This document shows, one piece after another, positions 1 through 8,209 of a DNA stretch of 39,461 bases. The stretch is from Nitrospira sp. (lineage in GTDB: Bacteria; Nitrospirota; Nitrospiria; Nitrospirales; UBA8639). Within the stretch, counting starts at the first letter, position 1. Each line of letters begins with the position of its first letter. A model generated the notes under the pieces. It was not told the DNA's origin. It saw nothing but the letters and a program-made list of their open reading frames with translations, and searched no databases. The translations under genes and the position numbers were made by a program. Location of the stretch: NCBI GenBank assembly GCA_028819435.1, contig JAPPLK010000114.1, positions 53,823-93,283 of the forward strand. Reading direction: 5' to 3'.

Positions 1-977
1 TCCTCCACCGCGTCCGGGGTCCCGCCCCGTAATCCATGCCCGGTGTGGGCGACGAACACGTCATCGAGTCGGGGCCGATGGTATTCGATCCCATCCAGGC
101 TGCAATCGAGGCGTTGGGCCGCTTCGATCACCGCGGGCAGGGATTTTTCCGGAGATTCCACGAGAATATCCAGCCCGGTAGGGTTGAGGCGCACGTCCCG
201 GACCAGGGGTAAAGCCATGATCCCTTCACGCAGGCGAGGCAGTTTATCCGTTTCGTGTTCCTTGATCGTCACCGATAGGCTGTCGCCCCCCAGCCCGGTC
301 TTCAATTCCAGGGGCGACCCGCTGACTCGAATGGTCCCGCCGTCGATAATCGCCAGTCGATCGCACAGTTGATCGGCTTCTTCCAGGTAATTGGTCGTCA
401 TGACGATGGTGATGCCGTTCTCACGGAGTTGCCGGATGTAGTCCCATATCTTGAGCCGGCTTTGGACGTCCAGCCCCAGGGTCGGTTCATCCAAAAACAC
501 GATCTTGGGATTGGGGAGCAACCCGCAGGCAATATCCAGTTTGCGTTTCATGCCCCCGGAATAGGTCTTGGCCACGCGGTCCGCGTGCTCTTCGAGATTG
601 ACGAGCTTCAACAGTTCGTCGATCCGCGCGTTCGTTTCCGTCCGGGAGAGATGGTAGAGTCCCCCCAACAGTTCGAGGTGTTCGCGACCGGTGAGAAACC
701 GGTCGACGGCGCGTTCCTGCGGCACGTAACCGATCAGGCTCCTGACGGTATCCGCCTCCCTGACGACGTCGTGGCCCAGCACCGTCGCCGTGCCGGTGGA
801 TGGGGGCAGCACGGTGATCAGCATCCGCAGGGTCGTACTTTTCCCGGCGCCGTTGGGGCCCAGGAGTCCGAAGATTTCACCGGCGTGCACCGTGAACGAC
901 AGGTCCTCGACGGCCGTTACCGGACCGAAGGTTTTCCCCAAACGTGCGACGTTGATCACCACGGAGGGATCCATCAT
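1..977 (-). CDS. ABC transporter ATP-binding protein, DrrA/CcmA-like (3' end outside window)
   Basis: This is the ATPase subunit of an ABC exporter and would power a membrane permease that is not in the window. Reading right to left it has Walker A (GPNGAGKST, about residue 40), the Q-loop (YVPQ), the signature YSGGMKRKLDIA, Walker B with IVFLDEPTLGLD, and a C-terminal extension of about 100 residues with the RLDDVF motif typical of DrrA-type proteins. The frame is open to base 1, so the C-terminus is missing. The ATG at 977 overlaps the stop codon of the upstream LON-domain gene in an ATGATG/TGA arrangement, which implies translational coupling. Oddity: the H-loop reads MTTNYLEEA, with Asn where His is usual. 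DrrA-type ATPases vary at this site, so activity is not excluded. The substrate is unknown. Confidence 0.93.
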   Translation of the reverse strand, partial: MMDPSVVINVARLGKTFGPVTAVEDLSFTVHAGEIFGLLGPNGAGKSTTLRMLITVLPPSTGTATVLGHDVVREADTVRSLIGYVPQERAVDRFLTGREHLELLGGLYHLSRTETNARIDELLKLVNLEEHADRVAKTYSGGMKRKLDIACGLLPNPKIVFLDEPTLGLDVQSRLKIWDYIRQLRENGITIVMTTNYLEEADQLCDRLAIIDGGTIRVSGSPLELKTGLGGDSLSVTIKEHETDKLPRLREGIMALPLVRDVRLNPTGLDILVESPEKSLPAVIEAAQRLDCSLDGIEYHRPRLDDVFVAHTGHGLRGGTPDAVE

Positions 978-1642
978 CCCCACCCTGATAATTGAGTTTC
1001 ACCGTCGAGTTTGAACTTCAGGAAGTCGATCAGGCGGCGGGTTTGTTGGTGCAGGCTTTCGGCTTCGAGCAAGAACTGTTTTTCCAGCGGCGTCAAATCC
1101 AGGCACGAGGAAAGCCCGTTGACAAGGACGCGATCCGTCATGGCTTCATCGGTCACAAGTTCGCAGAGTTTATCGGCCTTCCGGGATCGAAGGTAACGCG
1201 TTGCCAACGCGGTGAGGGTGGTGCGGACAGGCCCCTCGGCAATCGTTTGAAACGGCTCACTCGGTCCCAGCGTGATTTTGGCCTTGCGATACCGGGCGTC
1301 AAAATATTCCTCTTGAATCGTATACCGAGACAAGCCTTGCAGGATCAGGTTTGACCGGCCATCCTGTAGCGGTTCGATATGGGTCATGCGACCGACGCAT
1401 CCCAGGGAAAAGATCGGGGGATTGCCGTAATACTGGCCTTCCCATCCCTGTTTGAACAACGCCATCCCGATGCAGGAGCCTTCACGGCTGGCATCGGCCA
1501 CCATTTCCCGGTAGCGTGGCTCGAAAATATGCAGGGGCAAATAGGTGTCCGGAAACAGGACGACGTTGGGAAGCGGAAAGATCGGGATGATCCCAGGAAT
1601 CGGAAAGGCCTTTGAAGAAGGCGTGTCATTTACTGCAGGCAT
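974..1642 (-). CDS. LON substrate-binding (N-terminal) domain protein
   Basis: A 222-residue stand-alone LON domain, homologous to the substrate-binding N-domain of Lon protease but without ATPase or protease domains. The N-terminal hallmark is visible: PIFPLPNVVLFPDTYLPLHI followed by FEPRYREMV, then IGMALF and GCVGRM. Such proteins are common in bacteria and of uncertain role, probably peptide or protein binding. I chose the ATG at 1642 (MPAVNDT...). The frame stays open further upstream to about 1960, but that part reads through repeat DNA and gives low-complexity sequence unlike the family. No strong Shine-Dalgarno site is visible. The stop overlaps the start of the ABC ATPase gene, so the two are probably one operon. 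Confidence 0.88.
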   Translation of the reverse strand: MPAVNDTPSSKAFPIPGIIPIFPLPNVVLFPDTYLPLHIFEPRYREMVADASREGSCIGMALFKQGWEGQYYGNPPIFSLGCVGRMTHIEPLQDGRSNLILQGLSRYTIQEEYFDARYRKAKITLGPSEPFQTIAEGPVRTTLTALATRYLRSRKADKLCELVTDEAMTDRVLVNGLSSCLDLTPLEKQFLLEAESLHQQTRRLIDFLKFKLDGETQLSGWG

Positions 1643-1756
1643 GCGGTACGATAGCCGACGCTCAAAATTCCTGTCAACGTGGTGATTCCGGGAAGGATTG
1701 GTTGATGAATAACGAATTGTCTCTCTTGAAAAGGCGATCGCGTGTTGCCTGTTCGC

Positions 1757-1782
1757 GGGACGGCACGGGGGCCGTCCCCTAC
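1757..1782. repeat. GTAGGGGACGGCCCC-type palindromic repeat (minus orientation)
   Basis: GGGACGGCAC then GGGGGCCGTCCCCTAC forms a GC-rich inverted repeat. The same consensus, roughly GTAGGGG-ACGGCCC-CGTGCC-GTCCC, recurs at about 4693, 16929, 16990, 20553, 20604, 20783 and 32343. Here it ends one base before the Shine-Dalgarno site (GGAGGAGG, 1783-1790) of the lipocalin-like gene, so its hairpin could affect that leader RNA. Confidence 0.7.
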
Positions 1783-1800
1783 GGAGGAGGGTGACACACC

Positions 1801-3012
1801 ATGCCGGGATTTCGTCATGGGGTGATGGGACTTGTTTGTGTACTGCTGATTTTTCTCCCTCTCCTCCCGGGAGAGGGCCGGGGTGAGGGTGTTTTTTCTT
1901 CTCCGTCTGCAGACCCCACGGGTGCTGCTTCCATCTCGTCGCAAGGCCTGGTCCCGGCACGGCCGGGGTACGTCTATGCGTTCCCCCGAGATCACGGTTC
2001 CCATGATGACTACGGCTTGGAGTGGTGGTACTTCACCGGTCACCTCTACGATCAATCGGCGAGACGGTTCGGCTATGAAGTCACATTTTTTCGCAAGGCC
2101 ATAGATGACGTGCGCGTCCGCGAACACCCTTCCCGTTGGGCGTTGCGGCACCTGTATTTCGCGCACCTGGCCTTGACCGACGTGGAAAGGGCCACCTTTT
2201 CCTTTTCCGAAAAATTCAGTCGCGCGGCCTTTGGGAAAGCCGGCGCCGATCCCGGGCGGATGAAGGTTTGGATCGACCGCTGGAACCTGGAACCCGTGAC
2301 CGAGGAACATCGGCAGTTGCGTCTCACGGCCCACGATGCAAGCCTCGGGGTGGACCTGACGCTCACCCTGAACAAGCCACCCGTGATCCATGGCCGGGAA
2401 GGCATCAGTCGCAAGGGTGCTAACCCCGGTCAGGCGTCGCATTATTATTCACTCACGCGCCTGGCGACGCGAGGCACGGTCCGGGTTCGTGGCGAACCGT
2501 TCCAGGTCACCGGTACCAGTTGGATGGATCATGAGTTCGGGTCCGGTAGCCTAGGCGAGGATCTGGTCGGGTGGGATTGGTTCAGCGTGCAATTTGATTC
2601 GAACGTCGAATTCATGCTGTATCTCTTGCGGAAACGGGACGGGTCCCATGATCCGGCGTCCAGCGGGACGTTGATCCTTCCGGACGGCACGAGCCGGCAC
2701 CTGACGCGCGCGGACTTCGTGGTTCGAGCGACGGATCAATGGCTCAGTCCACACAACCGCGTGCAGTACCCGGCGAAATGGATTGTAGAGGTCCCGTCCG
2801 TCCCGCTCGAGGTCACGATCACGCCGGTATTGCCCGATCAGGAACTGCGGACTGAAAACAGCACCCGGGTGACGTATTGGGAAGGGGCCGTGGACGTACG
2901 CGGGCATTACCGGAATATGCCCGTCACCGGGACCGGATACGTGGAACTCACCGGATATGCGAACCCCGTGGGCTTCGATTATCATTCACGCAAACCTCAC
3001 CTGAGCCGATGA
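1801..3012 (+). CDS. Secreted lipocalin-like protein (AttH/CrtC family, COG5621 type)
   Basis: A 403-residue exported protein of the AttH/carotenoid 1,2-hydratase-like lipocalin superfamily. The hallmarks are EWWYFTGHL near residue 73 and SWMDHEFG near residue 240, on a two-lobed beta-barrel scaffold. Other members act on lipophilic substrates; the substrate here is not known. The start is ATG 1801, ten bases after a strong GGAGGAGG. A hydrophobic core (GLVCVLLIFLPLL) is followed by LLPGEGRGEGVF, which is translated REP repeat DNA (1855-1891), so the signal-peptide region has been reshaped by a repeat. Cleavage somewhere after SSPSA is plausible. The stop codon overlaps the start of the next gene (ATGA), so the two are coupled. 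The family call is firm; the function is not. Confidence 0.88.
   Translation: MPGFRHGVMGLVCVLLIFLPLLPGEGRGEGVFSSPSADPTGAASISSQGLVPARPGYVYAFPRDHGSHDDYGLEWWYFTGHLYDQSARRFGYEVTFFRKAIDDVRVREHPSRWALRHLYFAHLALTDVERATFSFSEKFSRAAFGKAGADPGRMKVWIDRWNLEPVTEEHRQLRLTAHDASLGVDLTLTLNKPPVIHGREGISRKGANPGQASHYYSLTRLATRGTVRVRGEPFQVTGTSWMDHEFGSGSLGEDLVGWDWFSVQFDSNVEFMLYLLRKRDGSHDPASSGTLILPDGTSRHLTRADFVVRATDQWLSPHNRVQYPAKWIVEVPSVPLEVTITPVLPDQELRTENSTRVTYWEGAVDVRGHYRNMPVTGTGYVELTGYANPVGFDYHSRKPHLSR
1855..1891. repeat. REP-like palindrome inside a coding sequence
   Basis: CCCTCTC (1857-1863) pairs with GAGAGGG (1871-1877), followed by the tail CCGGGGTGAGGG. This is the reverse-oriented form of the CCCTCACCCCAGCCCTCTCCC-N-GGGAGAGGG repeat found at 6585, 16524, 16584, 36538 and 37253. 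It is translated within the leader of the lipocalin-like gene. Confidence 0.8.
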
Positions 3013-4043
3013 AGACCGTTATTCGACGTGCCGTTGTGTTTTCGATAGTGGCGGGTCTGCTGCTGGGATGCACCCAGCGCAGCGATCGAGTAGTCGCGGT
3101 CGTCATTCATCCGACCAAATCGAAGTTGGTGTACGTGGCGACGGAGGAAGCCGTGTATAAGACCCGGGACGGGGGACAGTCGTGGAAGCGGTTGTCGGAG
3201 GGGTTGACCCGCGTTCGGGTCATGAACCTGGTCATCGATCCGAGGCTCCCGGCGAACGTGTTTGCCGGGACGCTGGCCGACGGGGTGTACAAGAGTCCCG
3301 ACGGCGGGCGACGTTGGCTCCCGCGCAATGCCGGCATTCAGAAAGGGACGATCTCGGCCAACGTGAATGAACTGGTTTTCGATCCGCTGGACTCGCAAGT
3401 CCTGTACGCGGCCACGACCGTGGGGGTGTTCCGGACAAAGGACGCCGGCCAGTCCTGGACCGAACGTATGCGAGGCATGAACGAAATCAATTTCATTGTG
3501 GCGTTGGCCGTCGACCCGGTCAGCCCCAATATTCTCTACGCGGGGACGAGCGGTGGGGTCTATCGGAGTTTTGACGGCGCTGATCACTGGACAAAGACCA
3601 ATAACGGGCTTGTGCCCGACGATGCCAAAATGGCGTCCATGGCCTTGGGCGTCAATCGTTTGTTGATCGATCCTGCCAATCCGGACGTGGTCTACGCGGG
3701 TACCACCCAAGGCGTGTTCAAGACGCTCAACAAGGGTGAGACGTGGGGAAGGCTGGCTGCCGATCTCGGTGAACTCTACGTGAGCAGTCTGGTGTTGGAA
3801 CCGGGAAACGGGCAACACCTCTACATGGGAACCAGCACGGGCATCTTTCAAAGCCAGGACAGCGGGCAGACGTGGAAAGCGACGAACGAAGGGTTGGCCA
3901 ACCTGAATATTCGGGCGATTGCCATGGACCCACAGGATTCACGGGTCCTGTATGCGGGTACGAACGGCAGCGGTCTTTTCCGCAGTCAGGATGGCGGCGA
4001 GTCCTGGACCCATCTCCCTTTGACGGCCAAGGCTCAGGAGTGA
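3009..4043 (+). CDS. Lipoprotein with seven-bladed BNR/Ycf48-like beta-propeller
   Basis: A 344-residue predicted lipoprotein. After MKTVIRR comes a hydrophobic stretch ending in the lipobox LLLGC, so the mature protein should be lipid-anchored. The rest is seven repeats of about 45 residues, each with the pattern LYAGT-GV(Y/F)(K/R)S-DGG-SW, characteristic of Ycf48/sortilin/BNR propellers. These propellers usually scaffold protein or glycan interactions; photosynthetic Ycf48 helps photosystem II assembly, but nothing here suggests that role. The start is ATG 3009, which overlaps the stop of the lipocalin-like gene by four bases. That makes a secreted two-gene operon and suggests the two proteins work together in the envelope. 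The ligand is unknown. Confidence 0.9.
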   Translation: MKTVIRRAVVFSIVAGLLLGCTQRSDRVVAVVIHPTKSKLVYVATEEAVYKTRDGGQSWKRLSEGLTRVRVMNLVIDPRLPANVFAGTLADGVYKSPDGGRRWLPRNAGIQKGTISANVNELVFDPLDSQVLYAATTVGVFRTKDAGQSWTERMRGMNEINFIVALAVDPVSPNILYAGTSGGVYRSFDGADHWTKTNNGLVPDDAKMASMALGVNRLLIDPANPDVVYAGTTQGVFKTLNKGETWGRLAADLGELYVSSLVLEPGNGQHLYMGTSTGIFQSQDSGQTWKATNEGLANLNIRAIAMDPQDSRVLYAGTNGSGLFRSQDGGESWTHLPLTAKAQE

Positions 4044-4100
4044 CGGAGAGGAAATTATGGCGAGGATAAAAACTTCTGGTAGTTGTCACGCCGGCGGATT

Positions 4101-6542
4101 TCAATTACCGTTTTTGTGATTCTCGGAATCGAGGACCGGGAGTTCGACGGGTAAGGCTTCGGCGCCTTTCAGGGTTCCGCGTTTGAAGAGCGCGTGGCCT
4201 TTGCCCCCGCGGCTGACGGGTTGGCACTTCCTTGTTGTGATGGTGAACGGGCCGCCGTCCTGTTTGAGGACCACCAATTGGTCCTGCTTCCGGGACAACA
4301 GCCGCATGGCGACGACCCTGTCCGTGGGGTCGAGTTTGATAACCATCACCCCTCGTCCCGGACCGGAGAGGACACCCACTTCCCCGGCGTGGCACAGGAG
4401 CACGCGGCCCCGTTGCGAGGCGACTGCGAGGATGGGCATGGCCGCGGACGGGTCCAAGGTTTCGACGCTGACGACTTCTTCCTGGTCCCGGAGTTTCATG
4501 AATTTTCGACCCAGTCGGGTCGAGGGTTCCTTGAAGGGACCCAGGTCGAAGCGTACGCCCATTCCGGCCGTTGATACGGCGAGTCCTTGCCCAAGGTCAG
4601 CGGGGGCGTTTTCTTCCATTGCTGATCCGTCGAAGAGCGGGAGCGCCGAAGCCGCGGGTTGTCCGACCGAGGCAGGTGATCGAGAATCCGGAGGGCCGCC
4701 ACGTAGGGCGGCCCCTACAAGGGCCACGATGATGCGTTCCCCGTCCTTGAATTTGAACAGCTTCTGCGCGGGGTCTCCGTAGCCGCTTCGTGCCGGCTGC
4801 AGATCGCCGATGCGAATGGTATACGCACTGCCGAAGTTCGAAAAGCACACGATGGTATCCACCGTGCTGCCGATCAAGGCGGTCAGCAGGGTATCCCCTT
4901 CCCGGAGCCGTGTTTTCGACAGGTCCTTGACCATCCCGACCCGGCGAATCCACCCGTCCGTTGAAATCGTGACCACGGCGTCTTCTTTGACGATGTAGGC
5001 CTCGGGGTCGAATTCGACTTCCTCACTCTGGCGCCGCCCGACCCTGGTCCGGCGTTTGTCGCCATACGTCTCGGCGAGTTTCTCAAGCTCTTCTTTGACG
5101 ACCTTCCATAATCGCGGTTTCGAGGCGAGGAGGGCCTTGAGGTCCTTGGCCTGCTTCGTTTTGTCGGTCAGTTCGTCCAGCATTTTCCTGACCTCGGTGC
5201 GAGACAGTTTGTAGATCGGCGTTTCCAGGATCGCGTTGGTTTGCGCGTCGTCGAGGCGGAAGCGGGCTTTCAGTTTTTCCGCGGAGTCCGCCTTGCCGTC
5301 GCTTTGGCGGATGATGGCCAGCACCCGGTCCAGCGCGTCGAAAATGATTTGAAAGCCCGACAGGATGTGGATGCGTTGCTCCAGGATTCTCAGGTCATAG
5401 GAGAACCGGCGCGTGATCGTGTCAAAGCGAAAGTCGATGAACTGTTCGAGGATTTCTTTCAGGTTCAGGCGCCGGGGTCGCGTGGTTGCGGTGCCGGTAA
5501 CCGGAATCAGACACGTCAGGTTGACGGAAAAATTATTCTGGAGCGGGGTGTTCTTGAACAGGTAAGCCATGGCCAGGTCGGCATCGGCATCCTTCTGCAA
5601 CTCCAGCACGATGTTGACGTCGGTCGTGGATTCGTCGCGGACGTCGACCAACTGCGGTACTTTTTTGGCGGCGATGAGTTCGCCGATGCGTTCCACAATC
5701 GTGGCCTTGTCCACGGCAAAGGGGATCGAGGTCACGACGATTTGCGATTTGCCGTACGAACCCGGGACCACCGTGAATTCCCCGCGCACGCGCACGAGTC
5801 CCTGGCCGTTCTCATAGATCTCCCGAAGCTCGGACTTCGTGTTCAGGATTTCTCCGCCTGTGGGAAAATCCGGCCCTTTGATCGACTTCATGAGGTCGGA
5901 AACCGTGCGCGTCCGGTTGTCGATCAGGGCCACGGCGCCGTTGACGACTTCTCCGAGGTTGTGTGGCGGCACGTTGGTGGCCATGCCCACGGCAATGCCC
6001 GTGGACCCGTTGACCAAAAGGTTGGGAAACGGGGCGGGCAGGACCAGGGGCTCTTCATCCTTGCCGTCGTAATTGGGCTGGAAGTCGACCGTGTCCTTGT
6101 GCAGTTCGTCCAGCAGTACTACGGCGACCGGGGTGAGTTTGGCTTCGGTGTACCGGTAAGCCGCGGGCGGGTCGCCATCCAGGCTGCCGAAGTTGCCATG
6201 GCCGTCCACGAGGGGAGCGCGCAGGGACCACCATTGCGCCATTCGCGCCATGGCGTCATACACCGCAGAGTCGCCGTGGGGATGCCATTCCCCGATCACC
6301 GATCCGACGACCTTCGCGCTTTTGATGGGCGGCCGGTCCGGCGAGAGCCGGTGGTTGTGAAACATGGAAAAGAGAATGCGCCGCTGCACTGGTTTCAGGC
6401 CGTCCCGCACGTCGGGCAAGGCGCGGGCGGTAATGACGGACAGCGCGTAGTTGAGGTACCGCTGGCGCGTGGTTTGATCGAGCGGCACCGTGGTAACGGG
6501 TGCCGGGCGCTTGCTTGGCGTGTGTGCTTGCGGTCGTGCCAT
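4101..6542 (-). CDS. parC: DNA topoisomerase IV / gyrase subunit A
   Basis: The DNA-cleaving subunit of a type IIA topoisomerase, which passes one duplex through another. Visible in order: [16 protein letters not shown], the [12 protein letters not shown] helix (Ser92 and Asp96 correspond to quinolone-target residues in GyrA), the active-site Tyr131 in AYRYTEAKL, the coiled-coil/tower region, and a C-terminal propeller. No canonical GyrA box is seen, only SRGGKG near the C-terminus, so ParC is preferred over GyrA. At 813 residues it exceeds the usual ParC length (about 750). A low-complexity insertion at about residues 609-652, partly encoded by repeat DNA, explains most of the difference. 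I chose ATG 6542, preceded by GGAAGA; a GTG at 6575 is an alternative. No partner ParE/GyrB gene is in the window. Confidence 0.93.
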   Translation of the reverse strand: MARPQAHTPSKRPAPVTTVPLDQTTRQRYLNYALSVITARALPDVRDGLKPVQRRILFSMFHNHRLSPDRPPIKSAKVVGSVIGEWHPHGDSAVYDAMARMAQWWSLRAPLVDGHGNFGSLDGDPPAAYRYTEAKLTPVAVVLLDELHKDTVDFQPNYDGKDEEPLVLPAPFPNLLVNGSTGIAVGMATNVPPHNLGEVVNGAVALIDNRTRTVSDLMKSIKGPDFPTGGEILNTKSELREIYENGQGLVRVRGEFTVVPGSYGKSQIVVTSIPFAVDKATIVERIGELIAAKKVPQLVDVRDESTTDVNIVLELQKDADADLAMAYLFKNTPLQNNFSVNLTCLIPVTGTATTRPRRLNLKEILEQFIDFRFDTITRRFSYDLRILEQRIHILSGFQIIFDALDRVLAIIRQSDGKADSAEKLKARFRLDDAQTNAILETPIYKLSRTEVRKMLDELTDKTKQAKDLKALLASKPRLWKVVKEELEKLAETYGDKRRTRVGRRQSEEVEFDPEAYIVKEDAVVTISTDGWIRRVGMVKDLSKTRLREGDTLLTALIGSTVDTIVCFSNFGSAYTIRIGDLQPARSGYGDPAQKLFKFKDGERIIVALVGAALRGGPPDSRSPASVGQPAASALPLFDGSAMEENAPADLGQGLAVSTAGMGVRFDLGPFKEPSTRLGRKFMKLRDQEEVVSVETLDPSAAMPILAVASQRGRVLLCHAGEVGVLSGPGRGVMVIKLDPTDRVVAMRLLSRKQDQLVVLKQDGGPFTITTRKCQPVSRGGKGHALFKRGTLKGAEALPVELPVLDSENHKNGN
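4693..4720. repeat. GTAGGGG-type palindromic repeat inside parC
   Basis: On the minus strand the sequence reads TTGTAGGGGCCGCCCTACGT then GGCGGCCC, matching the dispersed intergenic repeat. Here it is read in frame as [11 protein letters not shown] in the propeller domain of the topoisomerase subunit. Confidence 0.75.
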
Positions 6543-6584
6543 CAATCGTCTTCCAGGTCCCTGTCGGTTGACCACGGCTATGCC

Positions 6585-6617
6585 CCCTCACCCCAACCCT
6601 CTCCCAGTGGGAGAGGG
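6585..6617. repeat. REP-like palindrome between parC and the M23 peptidase gene
   Basis: The sequence has the leader CCCTCACCCCAACC followed by CTCTCCC-AGT-GGGAGAG, a near-perfect hairpin. It is a complete member of the REP family seen at 1855, 16524, 36538 and 37253. It lies in the 100-bp gap upstream of parC. Confidence 0.85.
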
Positions 6618-6642
6618 AGAGAACGACTTGCAGGTTGGACCC

Positions 6643-8088
6643 TCAAGAGGGTGGTGAACCCCTGCGGTTTGAAGGAACTGGCGTTTGCGGAACCTGCTCC
6701 GGGGTAGTGACGTCGTTCGTGCGCACGGGGACACGATGAAGAGGGGCGTTGACGTGGGATTGTACCCACTGGCCATCCCACCATTCCATGGGATTGACCT
6801 GGACTCCGTGAAGCAGCAGGCTGAAATGCAAATGATCGCCTGCGGCCAAACCCGTCATGCCTGACCGTCCGATGATTTGCCCCTTGCGGACGTCGTCTCC
6901 CTTCTCCGCGGCGAACGAGGAGAGATGGGCATACAGCGACTGGAGCCCATAGCCGTGATCAATCACGATGGTGTTTCCGTAAATACCGAAAAACTCGGCC
7001 AGCACGACGGTTCCGTCATTGGCCGCTTCCACCGGGTAACGTTTGGTGACGGCCAGGTCGAACCCCAAATGGTATTGTGTATCCACGACGTTTCCGTTGT
7101 AGCGATATTCGCGGTGATCGGCAAATACCGCCTCTACCTGGGAGTTGGATAATTGGATAAAGGCTCCGTTCCATAGGAACTCGGGCCGGCTGTCCGAGGC
7201 CAGGGCCGTCAATTGCTCGGCCGTTCGTTTACGCAATACGTTGTTGACCTGCAGGAAATTGCGAAGCGGATCGTCCAGGTCCTCGATCTCAGGGGTTTGC
7301 GCAATGATGGGGCGAATGGTCCGTTCGATGAAACGGTCGGAAATCGTGATGGTTCGGGATCGCCATTTTTTGGCGACGACGGGGACGTCGATCCGCTGTT
7401 CCGCGTGATTGCCCAAGTCGTCGTCCGCGACGAGTAGTACCGGGGCCGAAGCGGGGTGGTCATGAGGAAAGGCAAAGAGGGAGAACGCGGTGAAGGCGCG
7501 GTCGGGGCTGGGGTAGCCCGGGAAAAACGTTTCGCCGATTCGGACTCCGTATCGTTGCGCATCATCGGAGACGCGGTAGACCACGGCACCCGCTCCGCCT
7601 TGCGAAACGGGTAGGGGGCTCGACAAGACTTCCATCCGTGGAGGCGTAAATTTCACGGTGACGTCCTGTTCAATCCTTGCCCAATTCCCCTCGAAAAAAC
7701 CTCGCCAGGAATAATCTCGTGCCGTAATGACAAGCGTGACGACCCCCCGGCGTTTGGGGATGGTGTCGTCGCCGAACGGGACGAGATTGAGGTTGTAGCT
7801 GTTATCGGCGTGACCACCGATGGAAAGGGGGGATTGCGCGACAAACTGTTCTTGCGCCAGCGTGTAACTCTCGAGATTTTGCACAAGGCGGACGGTCACC
7901 TCCTGGAGACCCGTTTCGGCATCCTCGACGTGAAGGACCAACGGGGTCGTCGGGCCGGCTTGGGTGAAGGGCTCCACCAGCGTGATCCGGGGCGGCGTCC
8001 CGTCTCCCCAGCGATAAAAGGCCGTCATGGCCAAGTAGAAGGCGACAATTGCGAGCGCAATCGCGTAAAGGAGGCTTTTCTTATTCAC
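6643..8088 (-). CDS. M23 family metallopeptidase (membrane-anchored, LytM-like)
   Basis: A 481-residue peptidoglycan endopeptidase or amidase-activator type protein. One N-terminal membrane segment (LLYAIALAIVAFYLAMTAF) anchors a long periplasmic region. The M23/LytM domain occupies roughly residues 330-440 and carries YHLGFDL (first zinc ligands H and D), HGYGLQSLYAHLS, and HLHFS. All metal ligands appear intact, so catalysis is likely. The last 35 residues are proline-rich and unstructured. I chose the GTG at 8088 (MNKKSLLY...), just before the membrane helix; the frame is open 22 codons further to a TTG, but that extension would add a second hydrophobic segment. No good Shine-Dalgarno site supports either start. 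Substrate cross-link specificity cannot be read from sequence. Confidence 0.9.
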   Translation of the reverse strand: MNKKSLLYAIALAIVAFYLAMTAFYRWGDGTPPRITLVEPFTQAGPTTPLVLHVEDAETGLQEVTVRLVQNLESYTLAQEQFVAQSPLSIGGHADNSYNLNLVPFGDDTIPKRRGVVTLVITARDYSWRGFFEGNWARIEQDVTVKFTPPRMEVLSSPLPVSQGGAGAVVYRVSDDAQRYGVRIGETFFPGYPSPDRAFTAFSLFAFPHDHPASAPVLLVADDDLGNHAEQRIDVPVVAKKWRSRTITISDRFIERTIRPIIAQTPEIEDLDDPLRNFLQVNNVLRKRTAEQLTALASDSRPEFLWNGAFIQLSNSQVEAVFADHREYRYNGNVVDTQYHLGFDLAVTKRYPVEAANDGTVVLAEFFGIYGNTIVIDHGYGLQSLYAHLSSFAAEKGDDVRKGQIIGRSGMTGLAAGDHLHFSLLLHGVQVNPMEWWDGQWVQSHVNAPLHRVPVRTNDVTTPEQVPQTPVPSNRRGSPPS

Positions 8089-8209
8089 GGCTGATGCGTC
8101 GAAGGAGAACAAACAAAATACAAGCGGAAGAACAAGATACCATGATTCCGTCAACTAGACAAAGAAGAGGAAATGGGCAGTCGGCGGTTCTGCGGGTGGG
8201 GCGACGGCT

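Noticed and set aside
1643-1960. N-terminal extension of the LON-domain gene
   Set aside because: The extension translates repeat DNA (PHPGPLPGGEGEK) and the family start is at MPAVNDT.
4044-4100. Transcription terminator between convergent genes
   Set aside because: I could not find a stable stem followed by a T run in either direction.
5241-6707. A 488-codon plus-strand frame opposite parC
   Set aside because: It is antisense to the topoisomerase gene with typical high-GC shadow composition and no recognisable motif.
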